DNA from: an uncultured Bacteroidales bacterium
Lineage (GTDB): Bacteria > Bacteroidota > Bacteroidia > Bacteroidales > UBA932
DNA: 64,000 nt
Assembly (NCBI GenBank): GCA_946410455.1
Contig: CAMKAJ010000005.1
Span: forward strand, 30,609-94,608
Direction of reading: 5' to 3'
Positions 16,324 to 24,305 of this stretch are shown piece by piece. The translations under genes and the position numbers were made by a program. How positions within the stretch are numbered: position 1 is the stretch's first letter; each line of letters begins with the position of its first letter. Below the pieces are notes generated by a model that did no database searches, was not told where the DNA came from, and saw only the letters and a list, made by a program, of their open reading frames with translations.

Positions 16324-17675
16324 GTTTTGCCGATATTCTTCAGAAGCTTGAGAGCGATTCGGCGTCCCGGCTTGCGGCTAAGTTGCCGTCTTGGGCGGGG
16401 CTTCCTGTTGAAGTGCCTGCGGCTATTAATTTGCAGCAGTGTTCGGGGGAGAGTGCGGCGCGCTACAAGGCTTCGCTGATTCCGGAGGGCTCTCGCGTGA
16501 CCGATCTTACCGGCGGGTTGGGAGTTGACTCCTGGGCGTTTAGCCGGCGTGCTTCTGCTGTGTGGTATAATGAGAGGGATGTTGTGCTGCGTGATGCAGT
16601 GAGACGGAATTTTGTGGCGCTGGGTGTTTCTGGTGTGGAGTTTAATTCTTTTGATATCAGTCCGGCGTCTGATGATTGGCTGGCTGCTTTGCGGGAGTTC
16701 GGGCCGGTTGTTATTTATCTTGATCCGGCGCGGCGGGATGCTGCGGGGCGTAAGGTTTTCCTGCTTGAGGATTGTAGTCCGGATGTTGTGGCTTTGATGC
16801 CGCTGCTGCTGGATATTGCGCCGCTTGTTATGGTTAAGGTGTCGCCTATGGCGGATCTTACTATGTTGCAGCGGCGGCTTGCTCCGTATCTTTCTGAGAT
16901 TCACGTTGTAGGCTCTGACGGCGAGTGTAAAGAGATTCTCTGCCTCCTGTACGCTTCCGGCTCCTCTCCGCTGGAGTCGCCTCCGAAGGACTTCGCTTCG
17001 CTCATCCCTCCCACAGATGTCCATTGTTCGTCAGTGAGCGAGCTCACTTCCTCCAATCGTCCATCTGCGGGCCCCTCCCGTTCACGCGGCCACGGGCGGC
17101 CACGGTCCTCGGAGGCGACTCCAGCCTTCGCTTCGCCGGAAACAAGTTCAGAGAGTGGAGTGATTATCCGCCTCGCAGAAGATGGAATAGTCTTTGACTC
17201 TAAAAGAATCGGCTTGGTGGAGTCGGATGATAAAGCGGGAGACGGGGATGAGGGGCCGGCGTTACTCAGCCGCAGCGAGCGGAGCGAAGCGAGAATGGAC
17301 GTAGCCGGGCCCTCAGTCCCCGCGAAAGCATCATCCGACGGAGTGGAGACGGAAGGAGGGGAGAGGTTGCTGTTTGTGCCGTCGGCGGCGATGGTGAAGG
17401 CGGGACTGGGGCCGGGATTGTGCAGGATGGGCTACGACGAGCATCTGAGCCACTTTGGGAAGTTCTACAGAGTACTCGAAGAACATCCGTTCTCATCGTC
17501 CGTCATAAAGGAACTGAACCGCCGCTACCCGCAGGCGGAAGTAACGGCAAAGGGATTGCCGCTGAGCTCGGAGGATCTGCGCACCAAAATGAAAATCAAG
17601 CCCGGCGGCCCAATACACATATTCGCCTGCATCCTGGAAGGGGAGAGGCGAATACTAATCTGCAAAAAATACTAA
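16320..17675 (+). CDS. SAM-dependent methyltransferase with C-terminal THUMP-like domain, carrying in-frame palindromic inserts
   Basis: 451 residues from the ATG at 16320, which overlaps the helicase stop (ATGA); the open frame begins four codons earlier but that start lies inside the helicase. The Rossmann part (about 40-210) has the SAM loop VTDLTGGLGVDS and the catalytic-site strand YLDPARRD. The last about 90 residues (PSAAMVKAGLGPG to the end, including SSEDLRTKMKIKPGG) match the THUMP-like domain of this Bacteroidota family. Between them, residues about 218-340 are low-complexity, Ser/Pro/Glu-rich and encoded by two strongly palindromic DNA segments (see repeats). The family is normally shorter because it lacks this stretch. 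RNA substrate unknown. Codon choice in the first half leans to T-ending codons more than its neighbours. Confidence 0.8.
   Translation: MSFADILQKLESDSASRLAAKLPSWAGLPVEVPAAINLQQCSGESAARYKASLIPEGSRVTDLTGGLGVDSWAFSRRASAVWYNERDVVLRDAVRRNFVALGVSGVEFNSFDISPASDDWLAALREFGPVVIYLDPARRDAAGRKVFLLEDCSPDVVALMPLLLDIAPLVMVKVSPMADLTMLQRRLAPYLSEIHVVGSDGECKEILCLLYASGSSPLESPPKDFASLIPPTDVHCSSVSELTSSNRPSAGPSRSRGHGRPRSSEATPAFASPETSSESGVIIRLAEDGIVFDSKRIGLVESDDKAGDGDEGPALLSRSERSEARMDVAGPSVPAKASSDGVETEGGERLLFVPSAAMVKAGLGPGLCRMGYDEHLSHFGKFYRVLEEHPFSSSVIKELNRRYPQAEVTAKGLPLSSEDLRTKMKIKPGGPIHIFACILEGERRILICKKY
16971..17124. repeat. Palindromic element 1 inside the methyltransferase gene
   Basis: The ends are perfect 16-base inverted repeats: CTGGAGTCGCCTCCGA at 16971-16986 and its reverse complement at 17109-17124. 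With one bulged A the stem extends four more pairs (GGAC/GTCC). Inside are further inverted pairs: AGTGAGC-GA-GCTCACT around 17033-17048, and CAGATG/CATCTG. The whole 154 bases would fold into a multi-branched hairpin and is translated as residues about 218-268. Confidence 0.8.
17222..17339. repeat. Palindromic element 2 inside the methyltransferase gene
   Basis: Ends GTCGGATGAT (17222-17231) and ATCATCCGAC (17330-17339) are perfect 10-base inverted repeats, with inner GCGGG/CCCGC and GGGGCCGGC/GCCGGGCCC pairings. It contains AGCGAAGCGA; the reverse complement TCGCTTCGCT occurs in element 1, so the two may be related copies in opposite orientation. Translated as residues about 301-340. Confidence 0.7.
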
Positions 17676-17696
17676 GACAAATAGCCTTAGAACCGT

Positions 17697-19523
17697 CTAC
17701 TTTAGCAGGTGGCGGGACCAGAAGAGGTGGTCGGAGGCTTTGTCGTGCTCATGCTGGGCGCCACGGTAGCCATGCATTCCGTCGGGGTAAATCATGAGCT
17801 CGAACTGGATGCCGGCATGCTGCAGGGCGTCTATAAGCTGCAAGGTGTTCTGGAAGTGGACGTTGTCGTCGCCGGTGCCGTGGGTGAGCTTGAGGGCAGG
17901 AGTGCCGTGATGCAGGCCCTGGCGCTCCTTGAGTGCGCATGAATCTACCCAACTCAGTACGCTGGCCTCTTTGTAGCCCTCCGGGTTGGCCTGCGGCGTA
18001 TCCATGAAGCGCTCTGTGTAGTGGGAGTCGTATAGCTTCCAGTCGTAAACGCCTCCGCCTGCAACTCCGCAGCAGAAATATTCGGGATAGCGGAGGACCA
18101 GCATGGCGGTAGTGGTGCCGCCGAAGGAGAATCCTTCTACGCCAATGCGCGTGGCGTCTACATAGGGGAGACCCTGGAGCCACTTTGCCCAATGGATGTA
18201 GTCTTGCAACTCAATCACAGTCATACGCTTGAATGCCTGGTCCATGCCGGCGCGGCCGTTCTCGCCGGAAGAGCGGGGGTCGACCACTATATAGATGATC
18301 CCGTTCTCCCAGCACCAACGGTCCTGGGAGTCGCGGTTGCGCCACCAGTCGCGCACGTATGGGGTGCCGGGGCCGCCGTAAAGTTGCATCACTACGGGGT
18401 ATTTGGCAGCGGGGTCGAAACCGCGCGGCAGGGACATGAGTCCGTAAAGCTCAAATCCGTCGTTTTGCAGCGTTATTATTTCCGGCTTCGGACCCTCTTC
18501 CTCGCTCATCGGAGCGCTGGCCAAAGTCTTGACTTTCAGTGCGCTGCCCTCCGCCTTGAACCAGGGAGTCCGCACATTGGAAAGGCGTGCGCTGAAGGTC
18601 TTGAAGTCGTCGGAAATCTCGGCCGACGCGCAGTAGTACTGAGGGTCGGTGAGGGTGTAGATACGCCCTTTCTTGTCCATGCGGTAAAGTGCGGGGTGGA
18701 TGCGGGAGTCGCGTTTGGCGGTAAACCAAAGGTCGCCCTTCGAGGGGTTGTACTTGAGCAGCTGAATATCCCAGTTCTGCCCGTCTGTAAGTCGCTTGAA
18801 GGAACCGTCGTATCCGAGGAAGTAAATCTGCTCCCAGCCGCTCTCGAAGTTGCGGGCCATGAAGAGCCCCTTGTCGGTGAACAACATCCCCTCTATCCAA
18901 GTTACCCAAGTGGGGTAGTTCTCGCTGTACACTGCGCGCTTGCTGCCGTTGTCGGCGCTCACTGCAAATACCTCCAGAAGACTCTGGCGCCTGGGCATAC
19001 GGCTCACGAAGAGCTCGTCCGACGCAGGCCCCCAGAAAGGAGTGCCGAAGTACTGCTCTGGGTCGTCGGAGAAGTCGGCCCAAGTAGTGCCGCTGCCGTC
19101 TGCCTGGGTGATGCCTATCTTTACGGGAGGATTACATTCACCGGCCTTAGGGTAGCGGGTAAGCGATAGTCTGCCATCTTGCCCGAAGGGGGAGTATATA
19201 GGAAACATGGGCACTGTGCTGTTGTCGAAGCGGTAGAACGCCAGCTTGCGGGAATCGGGACTCCACCAAAATGCACGGTAGCGGGAGGCCCTGCCGAATA
19301 TCTCTTCGTAATACACCCATGAAGCGTATCCGTTAAGCACCAGTTCGCTGCCGTCGAATGTAAGACGGGTTTCGGTTCCGCTGGCAATATCTTTGACCCA
19401 CAGGTCGTTAGCTCTGGTAAAAGCGATTTTGGTAGAATCCGGAGAGGGGGTAGGATTGATTTCCTGTGCCGCAGCGGCGCCGCCGGCAAGCACAATAGCA
19501 AGGATTATCAGTATTCGTTTCAT
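17697..19523 (-). CDS. Dipeptidyl peptidase IV-type serine peptidase (S9B), short form
   Basis: 608 residues from the ATG at 19523, chosen because it gives a signal peptide (MKRILIILAIVLAGGAAAA-Q). The open frame continues 145 codons upstream, but without conserved sequence and over the ABC gene promoter. The beta-propeller keeps the double-Glu motif SWVYYEEIFG (E73-E74) that binds the substrate N-terminus. The alpha/beta hydrolase domain has S466 in GFSFGG, D552 in GTGDDNVHF and H584 in DGMHG, a full catalytic triad. Family members usually have about 720-740 residues; here the first blades of the propeller seem missing. Periplasmic release of X-Pro dipeptides is expected. Confidence 0.88.
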   Translation of the reverse strand: MKRILIILAIVLAGGAAAAQEINPTPSPDSTKIAFTRANDLWVKDIASGTETRLTFDGSELVLNGYASWVYYEEIFGRASRYRAFWWSPDSRKLAFYRFDNSTVPMFPIYSPFGQDGRLSLTRYPKAGECNPPVKIGITQADGSGTTWADFSDDPEQYFGTPFWGPASDELFVSRMPRRQSLLEVFAVSADNGSKRAVYSENYPTWVTWIEGMLFTDKGLFMARNFESGWEQIYFLGYDGSFKRLTDGQNWDIQLLKYNPSKGDLWFTAKRDSRIHPALYRMDKKGRIYTLTDPQYYCASAEISDDFKTFSARLSNVRTPWFKAEGSALKVKTLASAPMSEEEGPKPEIITLQNDGFELYGLMSLPRGFDPAAKYPVVMQLYGGPGTPYVRDWWRNRDSQDRWCWENGIIYIVVDPRSSGENGRAGMDQAFKRMTVIELQDYIHWAKWLQGLPYVDATRIGVEGFSFGGTTTAMLVLRYPEYFCCGVAGGGVYDWKLYDSHYTERFMDTPQANPEGYKEASVLSWVDSCALKERQGLHHGTPALKLTHGTGDDNVHFQNTLQLIDALQHAGIQFELMIYPDGMHGYRGAQHEHDKASDHLFWSRHLLK

Positions 19524-19559
19524 CACCACAAAAATAGTTAATATCCGCCAAAATATTCC

Positions 19560-19567
19560 TATATTTG
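19560..19567 (+). promoter_or_regulatory. -7 promoter element of the ABC exporter operon
   Basis: TATATTTG, 25 bases before the ATG at 19593, in the 69-base divergent gap with the peptidase gene. Confidence 0.65.
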
Positions 19568-19592
19568 AAGGATTAAAACTTATTAAAGAGAT

Positions 19593-20447
19593 ATGGCAAT
19601 AATCCAATGTAAGGAAGTCTGCAAAAGCTTCGGCGAGAAGGTGGCTCTGGACCATGTGAGCCTGGATATCCCCGAAGGGAAGATTTTCGGTCTTCTGGGG
19701 CCGAACGGTGCAGGCAAGACTACTCTTATCAGAATCATCAACAGAATAACCATTCCCAATTCCGGCGAGGTGTTCTTCAACGGCGCTCCCATTACGCAGC
19801 GCGACGTTGAGCGTATCGGCTACATGCCGGAGGAGCGCGGACTCTACCGCAAGATGAAGGTAGGCGACCAGGCCATGTACCTGGCCCGGCTCAAGGGTAT
19901 GAGCAGCACCGAAGCGCGCAAGGCACTTAAAGACTGGTTCGTACGCTTCGGCATTCAAGATTGGTGGGACAAGAAAGTTGAAGAGCTCTCAAAGGGTATG
20001 GCCCAGAAGCTCCAGTTCATCACGACCGTGGTACATAAGCCCTCTCTGATGATACTGGACGAGCCTTTTTCCGGCTTCGATCCTGTGAATGCAGAAATCG
20101 TACGCCAGGAAATTCTCCGCCTCAAAGAAGAAGGCGCCACCATCATCCTTTCTACTCACAACATGGAATCCGTAGAGGAGCTTTGCGACAATATCGCACT
20201 GATAAACAAGGCCCATCTGGTCATCACCGGAGGCGTGGAGCAGATACGCCGCGAGCATGGCAACAACAATGTGGAGCTGGTTTATACCGACGCCGACGGC
20301 CGCCATACAGAGGTGCTTCCTAAAGAAGTGGACGGCACTTCCACTCTGCAGTCTTATCTCAACAAGGGCGTAACCATCAATTCCTACAAGGAACTGATGC
20401 CCCGCATGAACGACATTTTCATTAAACTCGTAACAGAAAAGCAATGA
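19593..20447 (+). CDS. ABC transporter ATP-binding protein (NatA/ABC-2 type)
   Basis: 284 residues. Walker A GLLGPNGAGKTT at about 33-44, signature ELSKGMAQKLQF, Walker B SLMILDEPFSGFDP and a switch His in STHNME. The C-terminal 70 residues form the extra domain typical of NatA-like ATPases. It ends in an ATGA overlap with the permease gene, forming a two-gene exporter. Likely substrates for this group are Na+, peptides or drugs; not determinable here. Confidence 0.92.
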   Translation: MAIIQCKEVCKSFGEKVALDHVSLDIPEGKIFGLLGPNGAGKTTLIRIINRITIPNSGEVFFNGAPITQRDVERIGYMPEERGLYRKMKVGDQAMYLARLKGMSSTEARKALKDWFVRFGIQDWWDKKVEELSKGMAQKLQFITTVVHKPSLMILDEPFSGFDPVNAEIVRQEILRLKEEGATIILSTHNMESVEELCDNIALINKAHLVITGGVEQIRREHGNNNVELVYTDADGRHTEVLPKEVDGTSTLQSYLNKGVTINSYKELMPRMNDIFIKLVTEKQ

Positions 20448-21799
20448 ACCTGCATACTACTGGTATTATCATCAGCAGGGAATACCTCAATAAGGTAAAG
20501 AAGAAGAGTTTCCTGCTCACCACCTTCCTGGTGCCAATTCTGTTTGCCGCTATGTGCGTGCTCCCTACCATTATTATGATGGGGACCAAGGAGAGCGCAA
20601 AAAAGATTGCAGTAATAGACCGTTCCGGAATCGTAGCTCCCACGCTAGAGGACAGCGAGACTGCGAGCTATGTCGTGCTGTCTGATGCAGATCCCGAGCA
20701 GATAAAGCTTGAGCTCTCAGCTCTGGGTTACGATGCCCTGCTGAGCATCTCCGAGCTTGATGCCGAGGCTCGTACCGTGAGTGCCGACGTGTATTCCAAC
20801 AAGCCTCTTGGCTTGGACCTCAGCGAGAACCTCGGAGGCAAAATCAACTCTGCAGTTGAGGCTTACCGCATAGACCAGTCTGGAGTAGATAATCTCAAGG
20901 AGATAATGAAGGACGTTAAGTCCAATGTTAAGCTGCACGCATACACCCTCGACGAGGAAGGACGCGAAAAGGTTTCTGAATCAGGCGTTTACATGATTGT
21001 TTCTATGCTGCTCGGCATGATTATCTACATGTTTATTGCCCTCTTCGGCGGCATGGTTATGTCTTCTGTAATAGAAGAGAAGGCCAGCCGTGTAGTAGAG
21101 GTGCTGGTGAGCTCCGTCAAGGCAACCGAGCTTATGTTCGGAAAGATAATCGGCGTGGCGCTGGTGGCCCTCACCCAGTTCTTCTTGTGGATAGTACTTA
21201 CAGTTGCCATTGTGGGTATAGTTGGAGCAGTCTCCGGCCAGAGCCTTTTTGCCGGGGCAGATGCCACTGAGATGGTGCAGACCATGGGCGGAGTCTCCGC
21301 AGACCAGGCCGAGGCCGTCACCCAGGCCCTCTCGGACGAGAGCGAGATGAACGTCATCCTCTCTACTGTAGGCAACCTTCCATTCGGAAAGATTATCCTT
21401 TGCTTCGTGCTCTTCTTTGTCTTCGGCTACATGCTTTACGCCTCTCTCTTTGCGGCTATAGGCTCTGCCGTTGAGAACGAAGGAGACACCCAGCAGCTCC
21501 AGATTCCTATCACCATTCCGCTGCTTCTCGGATTCTTTATTGCCATTTATGCCTTCAAGGCACCCGACAGCGCTCTGGTGTTCTGGGGCTCCATGATACC
21601 GTTTACATCGCCTATAGTGATGCTTGCAAGGTTGCCGTTCGGCGTGGCTAACTGGGAAATCATCCTTTCTATCGCCCTGTTGGTTGCAACCTTCGCTGCC
21701 TGCGCATGGGTGTCTGCAAAGATTTACAAGGTGGGCATCCTGATGTTCGGCAAGAAGTCCACATGGAAGGACCTTTGGAAATGGCTTAAACAGAGTTAA
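20444..21799 (+). CDS. ABC-2 type permease (NatB-like)
   Basis: 451 residues. One N-terminal membrane segment (about 25-45), a large extracytoplasmic domain of about 140 residues, then five or six segments from about 183 to 440, including GGMVMSSVIEEKASRVVEVLVSSVKATELM, whose EEKxSR motif is the conserved amphipathic block of NatB-type permeases. Works with the overlapping upstream ATPase. Confidence 0.9.
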   Translation: MNLHTTGIIISREYLNKVKKKSFLLTTFLVPILFAAMCVLPTIIMMGTKESAKKIAVIDRSGIVAPTLEDSETASYVVLSDADPEQIKLELSALGYDALLSISELDAEARTVSADVYSNKPLGLDLSENLGGKINSAVEAYRIDQSGVDNLKEIMKDVKSNVKLHAYTLDEEGREKVSESGVYMIVSMLLGMIIYMFIALFGGMVMSSVIEEKASRVVEVLVSSVKATELMFGKIIGVALVALTQFFLWIVLTVAIVGIVGAVSGQSLFAGADATEMVQTMGGVSADQAEAVTQALSDESEMNVILSTVGNLPFGKIILCFVLFFVFGYMLYASLFAAIGSAVENEGDTQQLQIPITIPLLLGFFIAIYAFKAPDSALVFWGSMIPFTSPIVMLARLPFGVANWEIILSIALLVATFAACAWVSAKIYKVGILMFGKKSTWKDLWKWLKQS

Positions 21800-21800
21800 T

Positions 21801-22625
21801 ATGCGAAAAGTACTGAGTTTGTTATCGTTGGCCCTCCTGCTTACCGGCTGCCAGTCTGGCTTTGTGTGGGAGAAAGTGCCTATAGACAGTCACCGCACGG
21901 GCGTTACTGCTCCTACTGCGTCCAATATCGATGAGGCTTTGGGCGTTGTGGATACTCTAACCGGAGTCTATACAGCTCCTAACGGTAAGGTGTTTACCGA
22001 CGGCAGCACCCCTCAGGTTGCGGCCCTTCTGATAGGCGCCCAGCCTGCCATGGCGGAGGTCAAAGAGATTATCGGCAGCTCCCAAAAATTTATGCGGGCG
22101 CATGCTCCCGAGAGCGAGCTGAGCAATATGATTGTAGATTTGCTGCGCAGCGAGACGTCACGTCTTGTCAAGCGCCCTGTAGATTTTGCAATCACCAACT
22201 TCGGCGGAATCCGCGTAGAGATGCCCGAGGGCGACGTTACTCTGGACGATATTCGTTCTATGCTGCCCTTCAATAATAAACTGGTGTATCTGGAACTGCC
22301 CGGCGAAGAACTGCTTAGCATTGCCAATCAGCTGGCAAGCAAGAAGATGCAGTGTATCAGCGGGGCCCGTATAGTGGTTAACGAACATAAACTGGAGAGC
22401 TTCGAGATAGGCGGCAAGCCCATCAACCCCAAGAAGACCTACGGAGTTGCAACTGTAGACTTCCTGCTCGATGGCGGCGACTCGCTTTATGTGGCCAGGG
22501 GCGCCCGCAAGCTCATACAGACCGACCTGCTGATTGGAAAGGCCATGGAAGAGTATGTGCGCAAACTGACTGCTGAAGGGAAGGCTATTGATTATTCGAC
22601 CGACGGGAGGGTCGTAGTAAAGTGA
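21801..22625 (+). CDS. 5'-nucleotidase C-terminal (substrate-binding) domain lipoprotein
   Basis: 274 residues. Lipoprotein signal LALLLTGC (Cys17). The rest matches the C-terminal domain of UshA-type nucleotidases: FAITNFGGIRVEMPEGDVTLDDI, LPFNNKLVYLELPGEEL, and YGVATVDFLLDGGDSLY. That domain binds the nucleoside. The metallophosphatase half is the next gene, one base overlap, so the enzyme is made as two chains in reversed order compared with the usual single protein. Confidence 0.88.
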   Translation: MRKVLSLLSLALLLTGCQSGFVWEKVPIDSHRTGVTAPTASNIDEALGVVDTLTGVYTAPNGKVFTDGSTPQVAALLIGAQPAMAEVKEIIGSSQKFMRAHAPESELSNMIVDLLRSETSRLVKRPVDFAITNFGGIRVEMPEGDVTLDDIRSMLPFNNKLVYLELPGEELLSIANQLASKKMQCISGARIVVNEHKLESFEIGGKPINPKKTYGVATVDFLLDGGDSLYVARGARKLIQTDLLIGKAMEEYVRKLTAEGKAIDYSTDGRVVVK

Positions 22626-23416
22626 TGAAAAAGATAGTTCTAATCATAGCGGCAGCTGCCGCTCTCTGCTCTTGCGGCCCAAAACTCGTAATCCTGCACT
22701 GTAACGATACCCATAGCCATCTGGATCCTCTTCGCGACGGCCGTGGCGGAATAATCGAGCGCGCAGCGTTCGTGGATTCTGTGCGTAAGGCGGAAGGGGC
22801 AGACAAGGTGTTGCTGCTCCATGCCGGGGACTTCAACCAGGGCTCGTCTTATTATACCCAATTGCATGGCAGCCTGGAGGTTGACATGATTAATGCAATG
22901 GGCTACGATGCCATTACCCTCGGAAATCATGAGTTTGATGACGGCATAGAAAGCCTGACCGAGAGGGTGCGCCGTATCAAATGCCCTGTAGTATGCGCCA
23001 ACCTTGACCTTAGTTCCTTCGAGCTCGGCAAGTACGTTACTCCTTATACTATCCTTTATAAGGGTGGCATGAAGATAGGTGTCATTGGTCTTGAGGCAGA
23101 TATCTCTACCTGCGTGGCCAAGCCCATCGCTTCCCGCATCCCTCAGATGGATCCTGTAGAGGTTACCAACAAATGGTCCGACTATCTGAACAATGAAGAA
23201 AAGTGCGACCTTGTGATTGTGCTGTCGCACCAAGGGTATGTGCCGGAAGACCAGGAGAACATGACCAAGATGAAGGGAATAGACCTGCTGGTAGGCGGAC
23301 ATTCACACACTTTTGTGGACGATTTTGTGTATGTTAACGATGCCGACAACAAGCCGGTTCCTATCATTACAGATGGGTGCTGGGGCCTGGAAATGGGCAT
23401 AATCAAGCTTTATTGA
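22625..23416 (+). CDS. Metallophosphatase half of a split 5'-nucleotidase
   Basis: 263 residues from the ATG at 22625 (a GTG one codon earlier is possible). Signal with lipobox ALCSC. Metal-site blocks of the calcineurin-like fold are all there: LHCNDTHSH, HAGDFNQGS, TLGNHEFDDG, VLSHQG and GGHSHTF. This is the N-terminal, catalytic domain of UshA-type enzymes that hydrolyse nucleotides in the periplasm; the preceding gene supplies the substrate-binding domain. Confidence 0.9.
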   Translation: MKKIVLIIAAAAALCSCGPKLVILHCNDTHSHLDPLRDGRGGIIERAAFVDSVRKAEGADKVLLLHAGDFNQGSSYYTQLHGSLEVDMINAMGYDAITLGNHEFDDGIESLTERVRRIKCPVVCANLDLSSFELGKYVTPYTILYKGGMKIGVIGLEADISTCVAKPIASRIPQMDPVEVTNKWSDYLNNEEKCDLVIVLSHQGYVPEDQENMTKMKGIDLLVGGHSHTFVDDFVYVNDADNKPVPIITDGCWGLEMGIIKLY

Positions 23417-23417
23417 G

Positions 23418-24305
23418 ATGGTACAGTCGATGACTGGATACGGCAGGGCGGAAGTCGTGCTCGACAGCGGCAAGCTTTGTGTAGAGATACGTTCCGTCAA
23501 TAGCAAGAACGCAGATATAAGCATTAAAACTTCGCTGCTTCCCAAAGACAAGGAGATGCAGATCCGCAAGCTCCTTGCAGACCGCCTGCAGCGCGGCACC
23601 ATAGATTTGTTCATCAGCTGGGAGCCGAATGCAAGCGCCTCGGTCCGCAAGATCAATACGGAGCTGGCCCTGGAGTATTACCGTCAGCTCAAGGAACTCG
23701 GAGAAGAGATTGGCGCCGTGAATCTTCCGCTCCATGAGCCCAACTACCTCGTGGCCACCCTTATGCGTATGCCGGACGTAATAGACAGCGGCCGGCACGA
23801 CGTAATAACCGAGGAAAACTGGCCTCTGGTAGAAGAAGCCCTGAACAAGGCCATAGATGCAATATGTGATTATCGCGCCAGGGAAGGCGCAGCCCTGTAT
23901 AAGGACGTGACTTCCAGGGTGCAGAATATCCTTGCTCTGGAAGACGAAGTGGAGTCTTACGAGCAGGAAAGGATAGATGCGGTCAAGGAAAAGCTGAACA
24001 AGGCCCTTGCCGACCTCATCATTAGTTATGATTCTTCCCGCTTCGAGCAGGAGATGGTATATTATTTGGAAAAATACGACATCAACGAGGAAAAAGTGCG
24101 CCTGCGCCAGCATTGCCGATATTTTCTCGATACCATTGACTCCGAACCATATCCCGGGAAGAAGCTTGGGTTCATCATTCAGGAAATGGGGCGGGAGATC
24201 AATACCACCGGCTCGAAGGCCAACCATGCGGGGATCCAGAGGGCGGTGGTGAGGATGAAAGATGAACTAGAAAAAATCAGGGAGCAGTCCCTGAACATAT
24301 TGTGA
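23418..24305 (+). CDS. yicC: YicC-family endoribonuclease
   Basis: 295 residues, full length. Begins MVQSMTGYGRAEV, the invariant start of the family, and ends with RMKDELEKIREQSLNIL, also typical (KxExExIREQxxNI(E/L)). YicC proteins are conserved RNA-cleaving enzymes in the cytoplasm. One base after the nucleotidase stop; overlaps the following TonB receptor start. Confidence 0.95.
   Translation: MVQSMTGYGRAEVVLDSGKLCVEIRSVNSKNADISIKTSLLPKDKEMQIRKLLADRLQRGTIDLFISWEPNASASVRKINTELALEYYRQLKELGEEIGAVNLPLHEPNYLVATLMRMPDVIDSGRHDVITEENWPLVEEALNKAIDAICDYRAREGAALYKDVTSRVQNILALEDEVESYEQERIDAVKEKLNKALADLIISYDSSRFEQEMVYYLEKYDINEEKVRLRQHCRYFLDTIDSEPYPGKKLGFIIQEMGREINTTGSKANHAGIQRAVVRMKDELEKIREQSLNIL

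Noticed and set aside
16065..17024. 319-codon Arg-rich minus-strand frame
   Set aside because: Antisense of the helicase and methyltransferase genes; very Arg/Ser-rich and without motifs.
18192..19169. 325-codon plus-strand frame opposite the DPP4-type gene
   Set aside because: Shadow frame; no signal or domain, and the minus-strand gene carries a complete catalytic triad.
19524..19958. N-terminal extension of the DPP4-type open frame by 145 codons
   Set aside because: It crosses the -7 box and start of the ABC gene on the other strand and lacks any conserved sequence; the signal peptide at 19523 is a better start.
23418..24305. Minus-strand 274-codon frame opposite yicC
   Set aside because: Shadow of yicC, which starts and ends with the invariant family blocks.
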